A DNA stretch of 56,473 nucleotides from Paludibacteraceae bacterium (GCA_024683975.1 JAIKXR010000098.1:1-56473); one strand, 5' to 3'. Positions 41,800-51,762 are shown, counted from the first letter of the stretch. Numbers and translations are program-made. Notes: generated from the letters alone by a model not told the origin.

Positions 41800-44604
41800 A
41801 TGAAAAGGACAATTCTTTCATTAGGGTTAATGGTATTAGCCCTGAACATTTCGGCACAGCGTTCTGACAAGTTACCGGTGGACAAGGATGTGCGTATAGG
41901 TCATTTGGACAACGGTCTGACGTATTACATCCGCCACAATGAGCAGCCAAAAGAGCGTGCAGAGTTCCATATCGCCCAGGCAGTAGGTGCAGTACTTGAG
42001 GAAGACAACCAGAACGGTCTGGCACATTTTCTTGAACACATGGCTTTCAACGGAACCAAGCACTTTGCCGGGAAAGGCATAATCAACTACTTTGAGTCGA
42101 TAGGTGTGAATTTCGGCGGCAACATCAACGCTTATACCTCGATAGATGAGACCGTTTATCGTTTGAGCGATGTGCCGACTATTCGTGAGGGAATTATAGA
42201 CTCGGCGTTGTTGGTTATGTACGACTGGTCTTGCGGTCTTCTGCTTGAGCCTGACGAGATAGATGCCGAGCGCGGTGTCATACGCGAAGAATGGCGCACA
42301 CGTGCCACCCCCGGTCGTCTGCTGTACAAAGACATAGTGGCAAAGAAATATCCGAATACCCAATATGGCAAAAGAGATGTGATAGGTGATACAGCCGTGA
42401 TTAACAACTTTGCTTACGATGCTTTGCGTGATTATTATCACAAGTGGTACGGTCCTGATTTGCAGGCGATAGTAGTGGTAGGAGATATAGATGTGGACAA
42501 GATTGAGCAGAAGATCAAGGATTTGTGGAAAGATGTGCCTGCTCGTGCCAATCGCGGCGAGAGGCCTCTCTATACGGTGCCTTTCAACGACCGTGCACGC
42601 GTGGTAAGGGCAACCAACAAAGAGGCGCAAAGTACGGATATCAACATCGAATGGCTTCACGAACAGATGCAACAAACGTTGGTTAATACGCCATACGAGT
42701 ACCGCCGCAGTATGTGTATGTCGCTAATCAACTCGATGATGAACAACCGTTTCAGCGACTTGACCGAGGACCCAAATGCTTCGTTCAAAGGAGCATGGGT
42801 TGGTTATGGCGAGATAGTAAAACTGAAAGATGCGTTTATGGCATCGGTCAGTCCCAAAGAGGGCAGGGAGGCAGAGGCACTGCAAGTCCTGCTGTACGAA
42901 TTAGAGAAGATGCAACGCTACGGTTTCCGCCAGACCGAACTTGACCGGGTTAAGACCAATTACCTGAACAGTATGGAGAACTCACTCAAGAGCAAGAACA
43001 CCCGCAGCAACCGCTCATACGTGAATGAGTACGTGCGTAACTTTGAGGACAATGAGTCTATTCCGGGGATAGAGTGGGAGGTCAGATATGCACAAGAGCA
43101 GATACCAACCGTCACTCTGACTGAACTGAATATGATGGCGCGCACGCTGATGCACAATAATCCGACAGTTTCAATAACGGGTCAAGAGAAAGAGGGTATT
43201 CATGTGCCGACAGAGGAAGAGGTGCTGGCAATGCTGCGTGATATACAGACCGCTGTGGTGGATGAGCCGGAAGATCTGGTTTATCGCACGCAGATTGTGA
43301 AGAAATCTCCGAAAGCCGGCAAAATAAAAGCGACAGCGAAGGATGAGCGTTATGGTACTACAGAGTGGACGTTGAGTAACGGCATAAAGGTCATTTTCCG
43401 TCCATCTAAGTTCGAAGAGAACTCCATCTCGTTAGAGGCGTTCTCAATGGGTGGTTCGTCACTGATTAAGACCGAAGATTTGCCTTCGTGCGTTTCGACC
43501 ACATCGGTGATGTACGAGATGGGATTAGGCGATTTCACACGCCGTGAGTTGAACAAGGCTTTGACTGGTAAGAGTGCCAGTGCCAGTGCGTCAATCAACA
43601 CATATTCAGAGTCTGTCAATGGTCATTCAAATATAAAAGACTTTGAGACGATGCTCCAACTCGTTTATCTGACTTTCACAGCTCCACGCCGTGACGAGAA
43701 GGCTTTTGAGAGATATATGAACAAGGAGAAAGAGTGGTTGGTCAATCGCGACAAGAACCACAAGACCATTTTTTCAGACTCGCTCAAGCTGACAGTTTCA
43801 CGCCATTCAGATCGTGCGCTTATCTACGATATGGATGCTCATAACCGCGTGTCGCTTGACAAGATAATGGAAATTTATCAGGCACGTTTTGGCAATCCCG
43901 GTGACTTCACGTTCCTCATAGTGGGCGATATCAATCCTGAAGACAAGGCAGTGCAAAAAGCTGTATGCCAATGGATAGGCGGACTGAAGGCCAAACAGAC
44001 AGAAGCGGAAAAATGGCACGACTGGAATGTGCATGCACCTGAAGGCATTGTGAAGAACTATTTTACTCGTGAGATGGAGATTCATCAGGCAACGAACCGC
44101 ATTCAATATACGTCAGAAGAGATTCCTTACACTCTGGAAAACGAACTTATTATGGAACTGATAGGGCGTATATTGAGTACCCGCTATTTGGAGTCAATCC
44201 GTGAGCGTGAAGGCGGCAGTTATGGTGTAGGTTGCGGCGGTTGGGTGTCGCGTATACCGTACTCTTCGGCACAATTGGTTATGCAGTTCGACACCGATCC
44301 GGAAAAGCAGGAAAGACTGATGAAGGTCATTCATGAAGAGGTGCAGACCATAGTGAAGGACGGACCTTTGGCAAGCGATTTGCAAAAAGAGAAAGAGTCA
44401 ATGCTCAAGGATTATCAGGAGCATTTGCAAAAGAACTGGTGGTGGCGCAATGCCGTCTATGACCGTTATGTTTATTGCGATGACACTTTGGCAAACTACG
44501 AAAAAACCGTGCAAGGCATAACGGCAGAAAAAATACAGGCACTGTTGACCAGACTGGTCAAGGCAGGCAATGTGATGGAAGTGGTGATGTCACCGGCGGA
44601 GTAA
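41800..44604 (+). CDS. Exported M16-family (pitrilysin-like) zinc peptidase
   Basis: 934 residues with a signal peptide (1-19, LNISAQ). The inverted zinc motif HFLEH is at 76-80 (His76, Glu79, His80), with a downstream Glu near EPDEIDAERGVIREEW. A second, inactive M16 half begins at about 520. It resembles the long PqqL-type periplasmic peptidases of Bacteroidota. It follows ftsH by 20 nt. It would clear peptides in the periplasm; the specific substrate is unknown. Confidence 0.93.
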   Translation: MKRTILSLGLMVLALNISAQRSDKLPVDKDVRIGHLDNGLTYYIRHNEQPKERAEFHIAQAVGAVLEEDNQNGLAHFLEHMAFNGTKHFAGKGIINYFESIGVNFGGNINAYTSIDETVYRLSDVPTIREGIIDSALLVMYDWSCGLLLEPDEIDAERGVIREEWRTRATPGRLLYKDIVAKKYPNTQYGKRDVIGDTAVINNFAYDALRDYYHKWYGPDLQAIVVVGDIDVDKIEQKIKDLWKDVPARANRGERPLYTVPFNDRARVVRATNKEAQSTDINIEWLHEQMQQTLVNTPYEYRRSMCMSLINSMMNNRFSDLTEDPNASFKGAWVGYGEIVKLKDAFMASVSPKEGREAEALQVLLYELEKMQRYGFRQTELDRVKTNYLNSMENSLKSKNTRSNRSYVNEYVRNFEDNESIPGIEWEVRYAQEQIPTVTLTELNMMARTLMHNNPTVSITGQEKEGIHVPTEEEVLAMLRDIQTAVVDEPEDLVYRTQIVKKSPKAGKIKATAKDERYGTTEWTLSNGIKVIFRPSKFEENSISLEAFSMGGSSLIKTEDLPSCVSTTSVMYEMGLGDFTRRELNKALTGKSASASASINTYSESVNGHSNIKDFETMLQLVYLTFTAPRRDEKAFERYMNKEKEWLVNRDKNHKTIFSDSLKLTVSRHSDRALIYDMDAHNRVSLDKIMEIYQARFGNPGDFTFLIVGDINPEDKAVQKAVCQWIGGLKAKQTEAEKWHDWNVHAPEGIVKNYFTREMEIHQATNRIQYTSEEIPYTLENELIMELIGRILSTRYLESIREREGGSYGVGCGGWVSRIPYSSAQLVMQFDTDPEKQERLMKVIHEEVQTIVKDGPLASDLQKEKESMLKDYQEHLQKNWWWRNAVYDRYVYCDDTLANYEKTVQGITAEKIQALLTRLVKAGNVMEVVMSPAE

Positions 44605-44627
44605 TACAAAGCGTAAAAGACCGCAGT

Positions 44628-44635
44628 TAAATTTG
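44628..44635 (+). promoter_or_regulatory. Possible -7 element before the 44678 gene
   Basis: TAAATTTG matches TANNTTTG, but no TTG lies 19-21 nt upstream. It is therefore a half-site only; read-through from the M16 gene is the alternative. Confidence 0.3.
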
Positions 44636-44677
44636 TAAAAATTTCGCGAAGGTCATACATATAACAAGCAGATTAGA

Positions 44678-46981
44678 ATGGAGCAGAGAATAAATACATT
44701 GGCTAAAAATACAGGTCATAGATATTTCATATCAATATTGATACTTGTTTTATCAATTTATACTCCGGCACTTTATGCAGATGACGAGCCGAACTATTTT
44801 ACCATAACGAACAATTATGACATCAATACAGGTATTTTGAATGCCACCGATTTGTGCAAGATTTATCTTAATACCTCGGGTTCGCCGACAACTGGTGCAA
44901 CCTTGCAGTACAGGATAATCACTTCTGGGGGTGTGGCAGGCGCGTGGAATACGTTGCCTGCATCCTCTTCCGGTGCTCCGAACTTGAAAAAAGGTGAGAA
45001 ATTGCAACTTCGTGGTAATAACCCTTCAGGTTTTGCTTCAAGCACATCGAATTATTATTATTTGTATTTTAAGTGGAAATCGACTAAAGACAATGGTGCT
45101 TGGTCATACAAGAAAAGCGGTTCAAGTACAACGACCACCGTTGTTGACAATCTTAAAGGCGTTATGACCTTTAGCGGCGATATAATGTCGTTGGTAGCAT
45201 ATGATTCGGAAAGTAATACGATTGATGATGATATGCAGTTGCCCGACTATTGTTTCTACTCCTTTTTCAACGGCCAGACGCTATACATAGGCGATGCGGG
45301 TGGACTTCTGCTGCCCGCGACCCGATTGTCACAATTCTGCTACGCAAACTTGTTCTACAATGCATATAATCTGCGAGTTTGTCCGAAAGAACTGCCTGCC
45401 ACAACGCTGGCAAATTCGTGCTATCAAAATATGTTCTACCTGAACACCAACAGAAGAGCATTCACCAAAGCACCTGATATCAAGGCTACTACATATACAG
45501 GCACAACTATACAGGAGACATCTGATAATGCAATGTTTTTCACAGCCTCTATAACTGATGCGAATAACAAACTTAATACGATGCGCGTGTATAGGACAAC
45601 GTGGAACAAGACATACTCTTCCAATTGGGTTCAGGGAGTGCAAACCAATTCAGGCTCATTTTATTGTCCCCCGCAATTAGAACGCAGTTATGGAATGAGT
45701 TATATTCCACAGAATTGGACAGTCTATTCCTATGACCTGACATTCACTCTGCAAAGCGGCGTATGGACAGACGAAACAGCAGTTGACAAACAATACACAT
45801 GGAGGACAGATAAAACTGATGTGACCACTTTCCTGACAAACGAAGTAGCAGCGGGTACACGTTTCTATTCAGACGCGGCATGTACAACAGAACTTTCACA
45901 ATCAGATATAGAGACACTACTGCCGACACTGACACAAACAACCACCAAATATATCTACGTCACTGGAGGTACATCTGCCTCAACGTATATTATCACCTAC
46001 AATAAAGGAGAGTATGGAACAGGTAATGATATAGCAGACGGTGAGAAAACACCTGGAGTGGACTTCCCCCTGTCAAGCAGCACGTTCACACGCGACAACT
46101 ACGTTCAGACCGGATGGAGTACCTCCGATGGCGGAGACAAGGATTACGAACTGGGCGGCACATATACCACCGATGCTGACATCACCCTCTATCCGTACTG
46201 GACTCCGGCTTCAGGAATCACTCTCTATGATGACCGCGACAACGATTACTATAACACCCTCATGACTGACACCAACGGCGTAAAAGCGATAGTGACTTAT
46301 CCACGCACGTTTACAGCCGGTCGCTGGGCTACCATCTGCCTGCCGTTCGAGGTAATTCCTAAAGACATGAGTGATAACAAGATGAAAGGTCGTGTTTACA
46401 GTTTCTCGTATGCTGATGGCAGTGTCGGCGAAGGAGGTATCAACCTCTACTTCACACCCGCCAAGAAGATGCAGGCAGGCGTGCCTTACATAGTCAATCC
46501 TAATGCCGATATGGCTGCCATCACTTCGTTCCGCTTTGCAGGCAAGGGCGATGGTGTGACTATCGACCTGTCGAAAGACATTGTTGAAGATTTGACAGCA
46601 GACAACGCTTACGATGGCTTGCAAGGGCTTGCGGTCAAGACACAAGGCACGATAGGTCTTATTGGCACGCTGCGTAACGGTGTGTTGAGGGGCACTGCTT
46701 CGGACAACAGATATATGGGTCTGAAGAACAACCACGTCTATTATCCTAACGTTGCAATCGGTAGCACCATCCGTGCGTATCGCGCCATATTCTATAGTAC
46801 GGAGAATCTGAACATCAGTCAGATACGCATAGTGGTTGACGGCGAGGACATGGGTGCGTTGGAGGTTACAGGCGACGGTTTGCAGCCAGTTGAGAGTGTC
46901 CGCAAGTATATAGAGGACGGTGTTTTGTACATCGAGCGCGACGGTATTGTCTACAACGCACAGGGACAGAAAGTCGATTGA
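44678..46981 (+). CDS. Secreted protein with InlB-like repeat and the shared C-terminal tail
   Basis: 767 residues. The signal segment is at about 17-35 (FISILILVLSIYTPALYA). About 40-330 is a Bacteroidales-type surface domain (LQYRIITSGG, YFKWKS, repeated CY-N-FY-NAYNLR / CYQNMFYLN strands, reminiscent of BspA-like leucine-rich repeats). An InlB-like repeat lies near 425-500 (YIITYNKG, VQTGWSTSDGG, LYPYW). A beta-rich domain (ATICLPFEV, GVPYIVNP) follows, then the shared tail VRKYIEDGVLYIERDG-YNAQGQKVD. No enzymatic motif was seen. It is likely a surface protein using the same sorting route as the other tail-bearing proteins. Confidence 0.8.
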   Translation: MEQRINTLAKNTGHRYFISILILVLSIYTPALYADDEPNYFTITNNYDINTGILNATDLCKIYLNTSGSPTTGATLQYRIITSGGVAGAWNTLPASSSGAPNLKKGEKLQLRGNNPSGFASSTSNYYYLYFKWKSTKDNGAWSYKKSGSSTTTTVVDNLKGVMTFSGDIMSLVAYDSESNTIDDDMQLPDYCFYSFFNGQTLYIGDAGGLLLPATRLSQFCYANLFYNAYNLRVCPKELPATTLANSCYQNMFYLNTNRRAFTKAPDIKATTYTGTTIQETSDNAMFFTASITDANNKLNTMRVYRTTWNKTYSSNWVQGVQTNSGSFYCPPQLERSYGMSYIPQNWTVYSYDLTFTLQSGVWTDETAVDKQYTWRTDKTDVTTFLTNEVAAGTRFYSDAACTTELSQSDIETLLPTLTQTTTKYIYVTGGTSASTYIITYNKGEYGTGNDIADGEKTPGVDFPLSSSTFTRDNYVQTGWSTSDGGDKDYELGGTYTTDADITLYPYWTPASGITLYDDRDNDYYNTLMTDTNGVKAIVTYPRTFTAGRWATICLPFEVIPKDMSDNKMKGRVYSFSYADGSVGEGGINLYFTPAKKMQAGVPYIVNPNADMAAITSFRFAGKGDGVTIDLSKDIVEDLTADNAYDGLQGLAVKTQGTIGLIGTLRNGVLRGTASDNRYMGLKNNHVYYPNVAIGSTIRAYRAIFYSTENLNISQIRIVVDGEDMGALEVTGDGLQPVESVRKYIEDGVLYIERDGIVYNAQGQKVD

Positions 46982-47097
46982 TAATTAAGAGTTGAGAGTT
47001 TCTCGGGTTTTTCGATAAATTGATAGAACGAGATTACGAGAGAAAATAATTCGGGTAGAAACTTTGAGGCAATTCTTATTACTTTTTTACAGTTGTT

Positions 47098-47718
47098 ATG
47101 AATGCAAGTTTTGTTATATCATCGCCGGACGTGACACAATGCCCTAATAGCAAGTTGCCGGAATATGCCTTTATTGGCAGAAGCAATGTTGGCAAGTCGT
47201 CACTTATCAATATGCTTTGTCGTAATCCGCACTTGGCAAAAACAAGTCAGAAACCTGGCAAGACATTGCTGATTAATCATTTTTTAATAGATGACGCTAA
47301 TGCCTGTAATGCTAAATTGCGTCAGTGGCATATAGTTGATCTCCCAGGATATGGTTATGCACAGACAGGACTGACCCAGCGTGAACAACTCAAATGTATG
47401 ATTGAGCGTTACTGTTTGCTTCGCGAACAGTTAGTGTGCCTCTTTGTACTCATTGACAGTCGGTTAAAACCTCAAAGAATAGACCTCGACTTTATGCAAT
47501 GGCTCGGCGAGAACGAAGTTCCGTTCGCCATCGTTTTCACCAAAGCGGACAAACTGGGCAGGGGGAGGTTGTCGGAGAACATCGCCGCCTACAAGCAGAC
47601 CCTGTTGGAGACATGGGAGGAACTGCCGCCCGTCTTCTGTACCTCTTCGGAAACGGGTGTCGGACGTGACGAACTGCTGGCTTACATCGGACAGTGCAAC
47701 AGCGACATACCTAATTGA
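47098..47718 (+). CDS. engB: Ribosome-assembly GTPase EngB/YsxC
   Basis: 206 residues. It has the P-loop GRSNVGKS (27-34), G2 region KPGKT, G3 DLPGYGYA and G4 TKAD. It is a small GTPase needed for maturation of the large ribosomal subunit and for division. Length and motif order are standard. A weak GAGA/TCTC hairpin and A/T-rich sequence lie upstream; no clear promoter was found. The USP-like gene follows after 6 nt. Confidence 0.95.
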   Translation: MNASFVISSPDVTQCPNSKLPEYAFIGRSNVGKSSLINMLCRNPHLAKTSQKPGKTLLINHFLIDDANACNAKLRQWHIVDLPGYGYAQTGLTQREQLKCMIERYCLLREQLVCLFVLIDSRLKPQRIDLDFMQWLGENEVPFAIVFTKADKLGRGRLSENIAAYKQTLLETWEELPPVFCTSSETGVGRDELLAYIGQCNSDIPN

Positions 47719-47724
47719 ACGGCT

Positions 47725-48288
47725 ATGATCTGGGACAACAATGAGGATATACGTGTCATCACCTGCGACAATCGGCGTAGTGCCTTGCAACGTGCTCTTA
47801 ACGACTGCCGTGAAGAACGTCGTCCTTACGTGTTCCTGACTCCGACAATGAGAGAAATATCCGCTCTCAAGCGCATTCTCGTACCCGTCACAATGCTTGA
47901 AGAGGAGACGTATAAGGCTGAAATATGCACCTATCTCGCACGAAAAGCAGGTGCTCGGATATTATTGCTGCCTGCCCGCGATTACGGCTCACATGCGCGC
48001 AACAATACCAACCGTATCATCTCCCATATTGAATCTGTACGAGAGAGGACAAAGGAGGATATTGAATATGAAGTATTAGAAGCCAGGCATGATAGTTTTC
48101 ACCTCTACGATGAAGCCGTCAGCCGTCAGCGCGACTTTGCCCACCAGTTGTTGGTCCTGACAGCGTCACGAGAATATGGCTTGGATGACATTATCTTCGG
48201 TCCTCCTGAAAGAAAAGCCATCTCACGAAGCCAGGTGCCCGTGATGCTTGTCAATCCGCGTGCGGACCTCTTTTCGCTCTGCGATTAA
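47725..48288 (+). CDS. Protein related to universal stress proteins
   Basis: 187 residues. The core RILVPVTMLEEETYKAEICTYLARKAGARILLL resembles the first strand and helix of USP domains. A C-terminal VPVMLVNP matches the last USP strand. The usual ATP-binding G-x2-G-x9-G-S/T pattern is not obvious, so it is likely a non-nucleotide-binding relative. It starts 6 nt after engB. Its function is unknown. Confidence 0.65.
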   Translation: MIWDNNEDIRVITCDNRRSALQRALNDCREERRPYVFLTPTMREISALKRILVPVTMLEEETYKAEICTYLARKAGARILLLPARDYGSHARNNTNRIISHIESVRERTKEDIEYEVLEARHDSFHLYDEAVSRQRDFAHQLLVLTASREYGLDDIIFGPPERKAISRSQVPVMLVNPRADLFSLCD

Positions 48289-48299
48289 CACAAACAAAA

Positions 48300-48340
48300 A
48301 ACAAGTACTTTCACATCATGTCATTATGAAAGTACTTGTT
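48300..48340 (-). terminator. Terminator of the yhcH-glgB-nagB unit
   Basis: A 14-bp perfect stem (48300-48313 with 48327-48340) around a 13-nt loop. On the minus strand it ends in TTGTTTTTTGTTTG, a good U-tract. It lies between the convergent nagB and USP-like genes and may also slow plus-strand transcription. Confidence 0.88.
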
Positions 48341-48364
48341 AACCGAAATCCAGTCTAAACTTTG

Positions 48365-49174
48365 CTAAACGAGAGTCTTCGGGTCAAGATTTCTCTTTTC
48401 TATATCAAGAAAATACTTATACGTTCCCACTTTCAGTTCGTCACACGATGCCTCATCGCACACAATGATGCCATGCGGATGCATCTGTAATGCCGAAACG
48501 GTCCATATATGACTGATGGGTTTCTCTATCGCGTGAAGCAAAGCACGTGCTTTCTGATGTCCGTTAACGAGTATCATTACCTCTTGTGCATCCATCACCG
48601 TGGCAACACCTACTGTCAAAGCCGTGTGTGGTACCTTGGAAGGGTCATTGTCAAAGAAACGGGAGTTTGCCAAAATAGTGTCTGTTGTCAACTCTTTCAT
48701 ACGGGTGCGTGACGATAATGACGACCCTGGTTCGTTGAATGCAATATGACCATCAGGACCTATGCCGCCTACAAAAAGATGTATGCCGCCTGCTTGACGG
48801 ATAGCACTCTCATAACGAGCACACTCGCCCTCCAAATCAGTCGCGTTTCCATTCAGGATGTGTACGTTCTCTTTCCTTATATCTATGTGCGAGAAAAAAT
48901 TGTTCCACATAAACGAGTGGTAACTCTGAGGATGGTCTTCTGCTATGCCAACGTACTCGTCCATATTGAATGTAACTACATTACGGAACGATACCTTGCC
49001 CTCTTTATTGAGACGAATCAGTTGCTGATACATACCTAACGGACTGCTGCCTGTAGGCAATCCCAATACGAAAGGACGACTTTCTTTTGGTGAAAAAATG
49101 TTTATCCGTCTGGCTACATAGTTAGCTGCCCATTCGGACACTAACTCGTAATTAGGCTCTATTATAACTCTCAT
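48365..49174 (-). CDS. nagB: Glucosamine-6-phosphate deaminase
   Basis: 269 residues, full length for NagB. It has [13 protein letters not shown] (substrate phosphate loop, about 37-49), the catalytic Asp72 in NMDEYVG, and [15 protein letters not shown] (136-150) with Asp141 and His143. It converts glucosamine-6-phosphate to fructose-6-phosphate and ammonia, the committed step of amino-sugar catabolism. It is the last gene of the yhcH-glgB-nagB unit (19 nt after glgB). Together with the GH20 enzyme it points to use of GlcNAc-containing glycans. Confidence 0.96.
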   Translation of the reverse strand: MRVIIEPNYELVSEWAANYVARRINIFSPKESRPFVLGLPTGSSPLGMYQQLIRLNKEGKVSFRNVVTFNMDEYVGIAEDHPQSYHSFMWNNFFSHIDIRKENVHILNGNATDLEGECARYESAIRQAGGIHLFVGGIGPDGHIAFNEPGSSLSSRTRMKELTTDTILANSRFFDNDPSKVPHTALTVGVATVMDAQEVMILVNGHQKARALLHAIEKPISHIWTVSALQMHPHGIIVCDEASCDELKVGTYKYFLDIEKRNLDPKTLV

Positions 49175-49193
49175 ACTCTCTGATTATTAAGGT

Positions 49194-51227
49194 TCAAACT
49201 CTATTAAGTACGACCGCCGAGCGAGCCGGTAAATAAAGTTTTAACCATCCCTTATGAATTTCTGTATAGACAGGATCTGGTTGGGTAAAATGTTCTACTG
49301 TATCGTCAGCCAGACCAAAACCTGCATATTGCTGACTGTCAGTATTGAGCAATACCTCGTACTTGCCTTCAGGTGCAAGTATTCCGTAGTCGAAGAACGA
49401 ACGCTGACCGTTCCAGTTGAACACAAACACATACTCACCGCGCCTGAAAGCGTGTACCTGATCGCCTTCTTTGTCCCACAGCACCTCTATCTGATTGTCA
49501 CCGCCCGTCTTCTCAAGCAAATGAACCATATCATGGTCAAACCTGTTAAGGTCTGCATAATAATAGTTCTCGTTATCCACCAACGACCACTGGCGATGGG
49601 CGTAGTGATAACTCCAACCGTTGCCCTCACGAGGAAAATCTATCCATTCGGGGTGACCGAACTCGTTGCCCATAAAATTGAGATAACCGCCTTGGGCAGT
49701 TGAAGCCGTTATCAGACGTATCATCTTGTGCAGTGCTATGCCTCGATTGACCATATACGTGTCGTGACCATGCTCAAAATGCCAGTACATATCCGAATCA
49801 ATAAGACGGAAAATGATTGTCTTGTCTCCCACTAATGCTTGGTCGTGACTCTCGGCGTAAGAAATTGACTTCTCGTCTTTTCTGCGATTGGTCATCTCGT
49901 AGAAGATATGTCCGCCTTTCCAGTCTTCATCTCTTACCTCTTTGATGTATTTAATCCAGAAATCGGGTATGCCCATAGCCAGACGATAGTCAAATCCCAT
50001 TCCGCCGTCTTCTCTTGGGGCAGCCAATCCAGGCATACCTGACATATCTTCGGCTATGGTAATGGCTTGCGGTAAAAAGTCGTGAATCAGTTGGTTAGCC
50101 AACGTGAGATAGCAGATGGCATCACCATCCTCGTTGCCGTTATAGTAAGATGCGTATGAGGTGAAGTCCTCGCCCAGTCCGTGGCTGAGATACATCATTG
50201 ATGTCACGCCATCAAATCGGAATCCGTCAAAACGATACTCGTCCAACCAGTATTTGCAGTTTGACAGCAGGAAATGCAGTACCTCGTTCTTACCGTAGTT
50301 GAACAGCAGACTGTCCCACGCGGGGTGTTCACGTCGCACACCGTCGTGGAAATACTGATAAGGCGTACCGTCTTGCAGTCCCAAACCTTCCTGCTCGTTC
50401 TTAACAGAATGTGAATGAACAATATCCATTATTACTGCCATCCCTCTGCCGTGAGCATCATCAATCAGTGCCTTCAACTCTTCGGGAGTACCAAATCGCG
50501 ACGAAGCAGCAAAGAAACTGCTAACGTGATAACCGAATGAACCATAGTAAGGATGCTCCTGTATTGCCATTATTTGCAGACAGTTATATCCCAAGTCTGC
50601 CACACGGGGCAATACTTCTTGGCGGAACTGTTCGTATGAAGCCACAGCACCGTTCTCGCCGGACATACCTATGTGGCACTCGTAGATAAACAAGTTGTTT
50701 TTCTTCAAGTTATCGGGACGTTCGTTCTGCCATTCATAAGGTTTGGGAGACCATACTTGTGCTGCAAACAGCTTGGTCTGATCGTCTTGCACCACCCTGA
50801 AGGCGTATGCCGGTATACGGTAGCCACTGCCGCCTTGCCACTCGATCAGCAGTTTATAGTACTGGCCATGGTGCAGCATACTGCGTTTCCACTTGCCTTC
50901 CCAAACACCTTCCCCAACAGGGAACAAGCGATAGTCCTCGCTCTTCCTCCAACCGTTCATATCGCCCACCAGATAGATGGCTGTTGCGTTCGGTGCCCAC
51001 TCACGAACAAACCACGACTTTGTATTTGAGTGTAAACCAAAATAATGATAACCGTTTGCCCAGTCGACAAGCGGCTGACCATTAGTCAGTTCCTGCTCAC
51101 GACGTGAAGCATAATCATATCTGCCCTGAATGGCAGACTCAAACGGGAGCAAACCTGTATCGTTGCTCACTATACGCAGACGTTTCAAAGAAAAGTCTGT
51201 CCGTATTTCTTTGTTCTCTGAAGACAT
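49194..51227 (-). CDS. glgB: 1,4-alpha-glucan branching enzyme (GH13, eukaryote-like subfamily)
   Basis: 677 residues. A CBM48 domain (about 65-165; WAPNATAIYLVGDMNGW) is followed by the GH13 barrel with nucleophile Asp339 (GFRFDGVTSMMY), acid/base Glu393 (TIAEDMSGMPG) and Asp462 (AESHDQAL), and by a C-terminal beta domain. The sequence is of the eukaryote-type (GH13_8) branching enzyme group rather than the E. coli type. It introduces alpha-1,6 branches into glycogen. The yhcH gene ends 6 nt upstream and nagB follows. Confidence 0.95.
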   Translation of the reverse strand: MSSENKEIRTDFSLKRLRIVSNDTGLLPFESAIQGRYDYASRREQELTNGQPLVDWANGYHYFGLHSNTKSWFVREWAPNATAIYLVGDMNGWRKSEDYRLFPVGEGVWEGKWKRSMLHHGQYYKLLIEWQGGSGYRIPAYAFRVVQDDQTKLFAAQVWSPKPYEWQNERPDNLKKNNLFIYECHIGMSGENGAVASYEQFRQEVLPRVADLGYNCLQIMAIQEHPYYGSFGYHVSSFFAASSRFGTPEELKALIDDAHGRGMAVIMDIVHSHSVKNEQEGLGLQDGTPYQYFHDGVRREHPAWDSLLFNYGKNEVLHFLLSNCKYWLDEYRFDGFRFDGVTSMMYLSHGLGEDFTSYASYYNGNEDGDAICYLTLANQLIHDFLPQAITIAEDMSGMPGLAAPREDGGMGFDYRLAMGIPDFWIKYIKEVRDEDWKGGHIFYEMTNRRKDEKSISYAESHDQALVGDKTIIFRLIDSDMYWHFEHGHDTYMVNRGIALHKMIRLITASTAQGGYLNFMGNEFGHPEWIDFPREGNGWSYHYAHRQWSLVDNENYYYADLNRFDHDMVHLLEKTGGDNQIEVLWDKEGDQVHAFRRGEYVFVFNWNGQRSFFDYGILAPEGKYEVLLNTDSQQYAGFGLADDTVEHFTQPDPVYTEIHKGWLKLYLPARSAVVLNRV

Positions 51228-51233
51228 TATTCT

Positions 51234-51689
51234 TTACGCTGGAACGCGTGTTTTGACTATCAGTTTGCGTAAGTTGCGTCCGGGTGCTATGCCGGGACGG
51301 TGAGCATCACTTGGAAAGAAGACTACAAAATAGCCCACGGGTACATTGAAACTAATCTGCGAAGGATCGCTGTACAGCTCCACATCCTTGCCCTCGTCAT
51401 ACTCTTTACTTACTTGCTGACAGTCCTCCAGTGGCTTCCAACCCATCGTCTCACTGTCAGTTAGTGGCAGTTGTATATCGATGTAATCGCGATGAGCCTC
51501 CATCGGCAGGTCTTTCTCGTCCTTGCCTTGCAGGTCGATTATGTTGATGAACAGGTCATCACTGTCCAAACGAACTTTGCAGGCGGGAAACATTTCTAAA
51601 TCATTGTCGTTGAAGAATTGTACGAATCGCTCCAACCCTGGAACAATGTCGTAGTACAAATCGGCATTCTCTAATTTGTCAAGTATCAT
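51234..51689 (-). CDS. YhcH/YjgK/YiaL-family cupin (DUF386)
   Basis: 151 residues of the DUF386 cupin family. Conserved His and Glu residues suggest a metal site: EAHRDYIDIQ, YFVVFFPSDAHRPGI and KLIVK. Characterised relatives act on sialic-acid or other sugar anomers. It is first in the unit before glgB and nagB, which fits a role in amino-sugar or sialic-acid handling. The precise reaction is not known from sequence. Confidence 0.9.
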   Translation of the reverse strand: MILDKLENADLYYDIVPGLERFVQFFNDNDLEMFPACKVRLDSDDLFINIIDLQGKDEKDLPMEAHRDYIDIQLPLTDSETMGWKPLEDCQQVSKEYDEGKDVELYSDPSQISFNVPVGYFVVFFPSDAHRPGIAPGRNLRKLIVKTRVPA

Positions 51690-51730
51690 TTCTGTTGATG
51701 ATTGATTATTTCGGTGATTATTAAACGCAA

Positions 51731-51762
51731 CAAAGGTAGGTATTATTCAGTTGTTTACAAAA
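51731..51762 (-). promoter_or_regulatory. Promoter of the yhcH-glgB-nagB unit
   Basis: On the minus strand there is a -33 TTTTG (51758-51762), a 19-nt spacer and a -7 TACCTTTG (51731-51738), a full consensus match. The predicted leader is about 35 nt. Confidence 0.85.
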
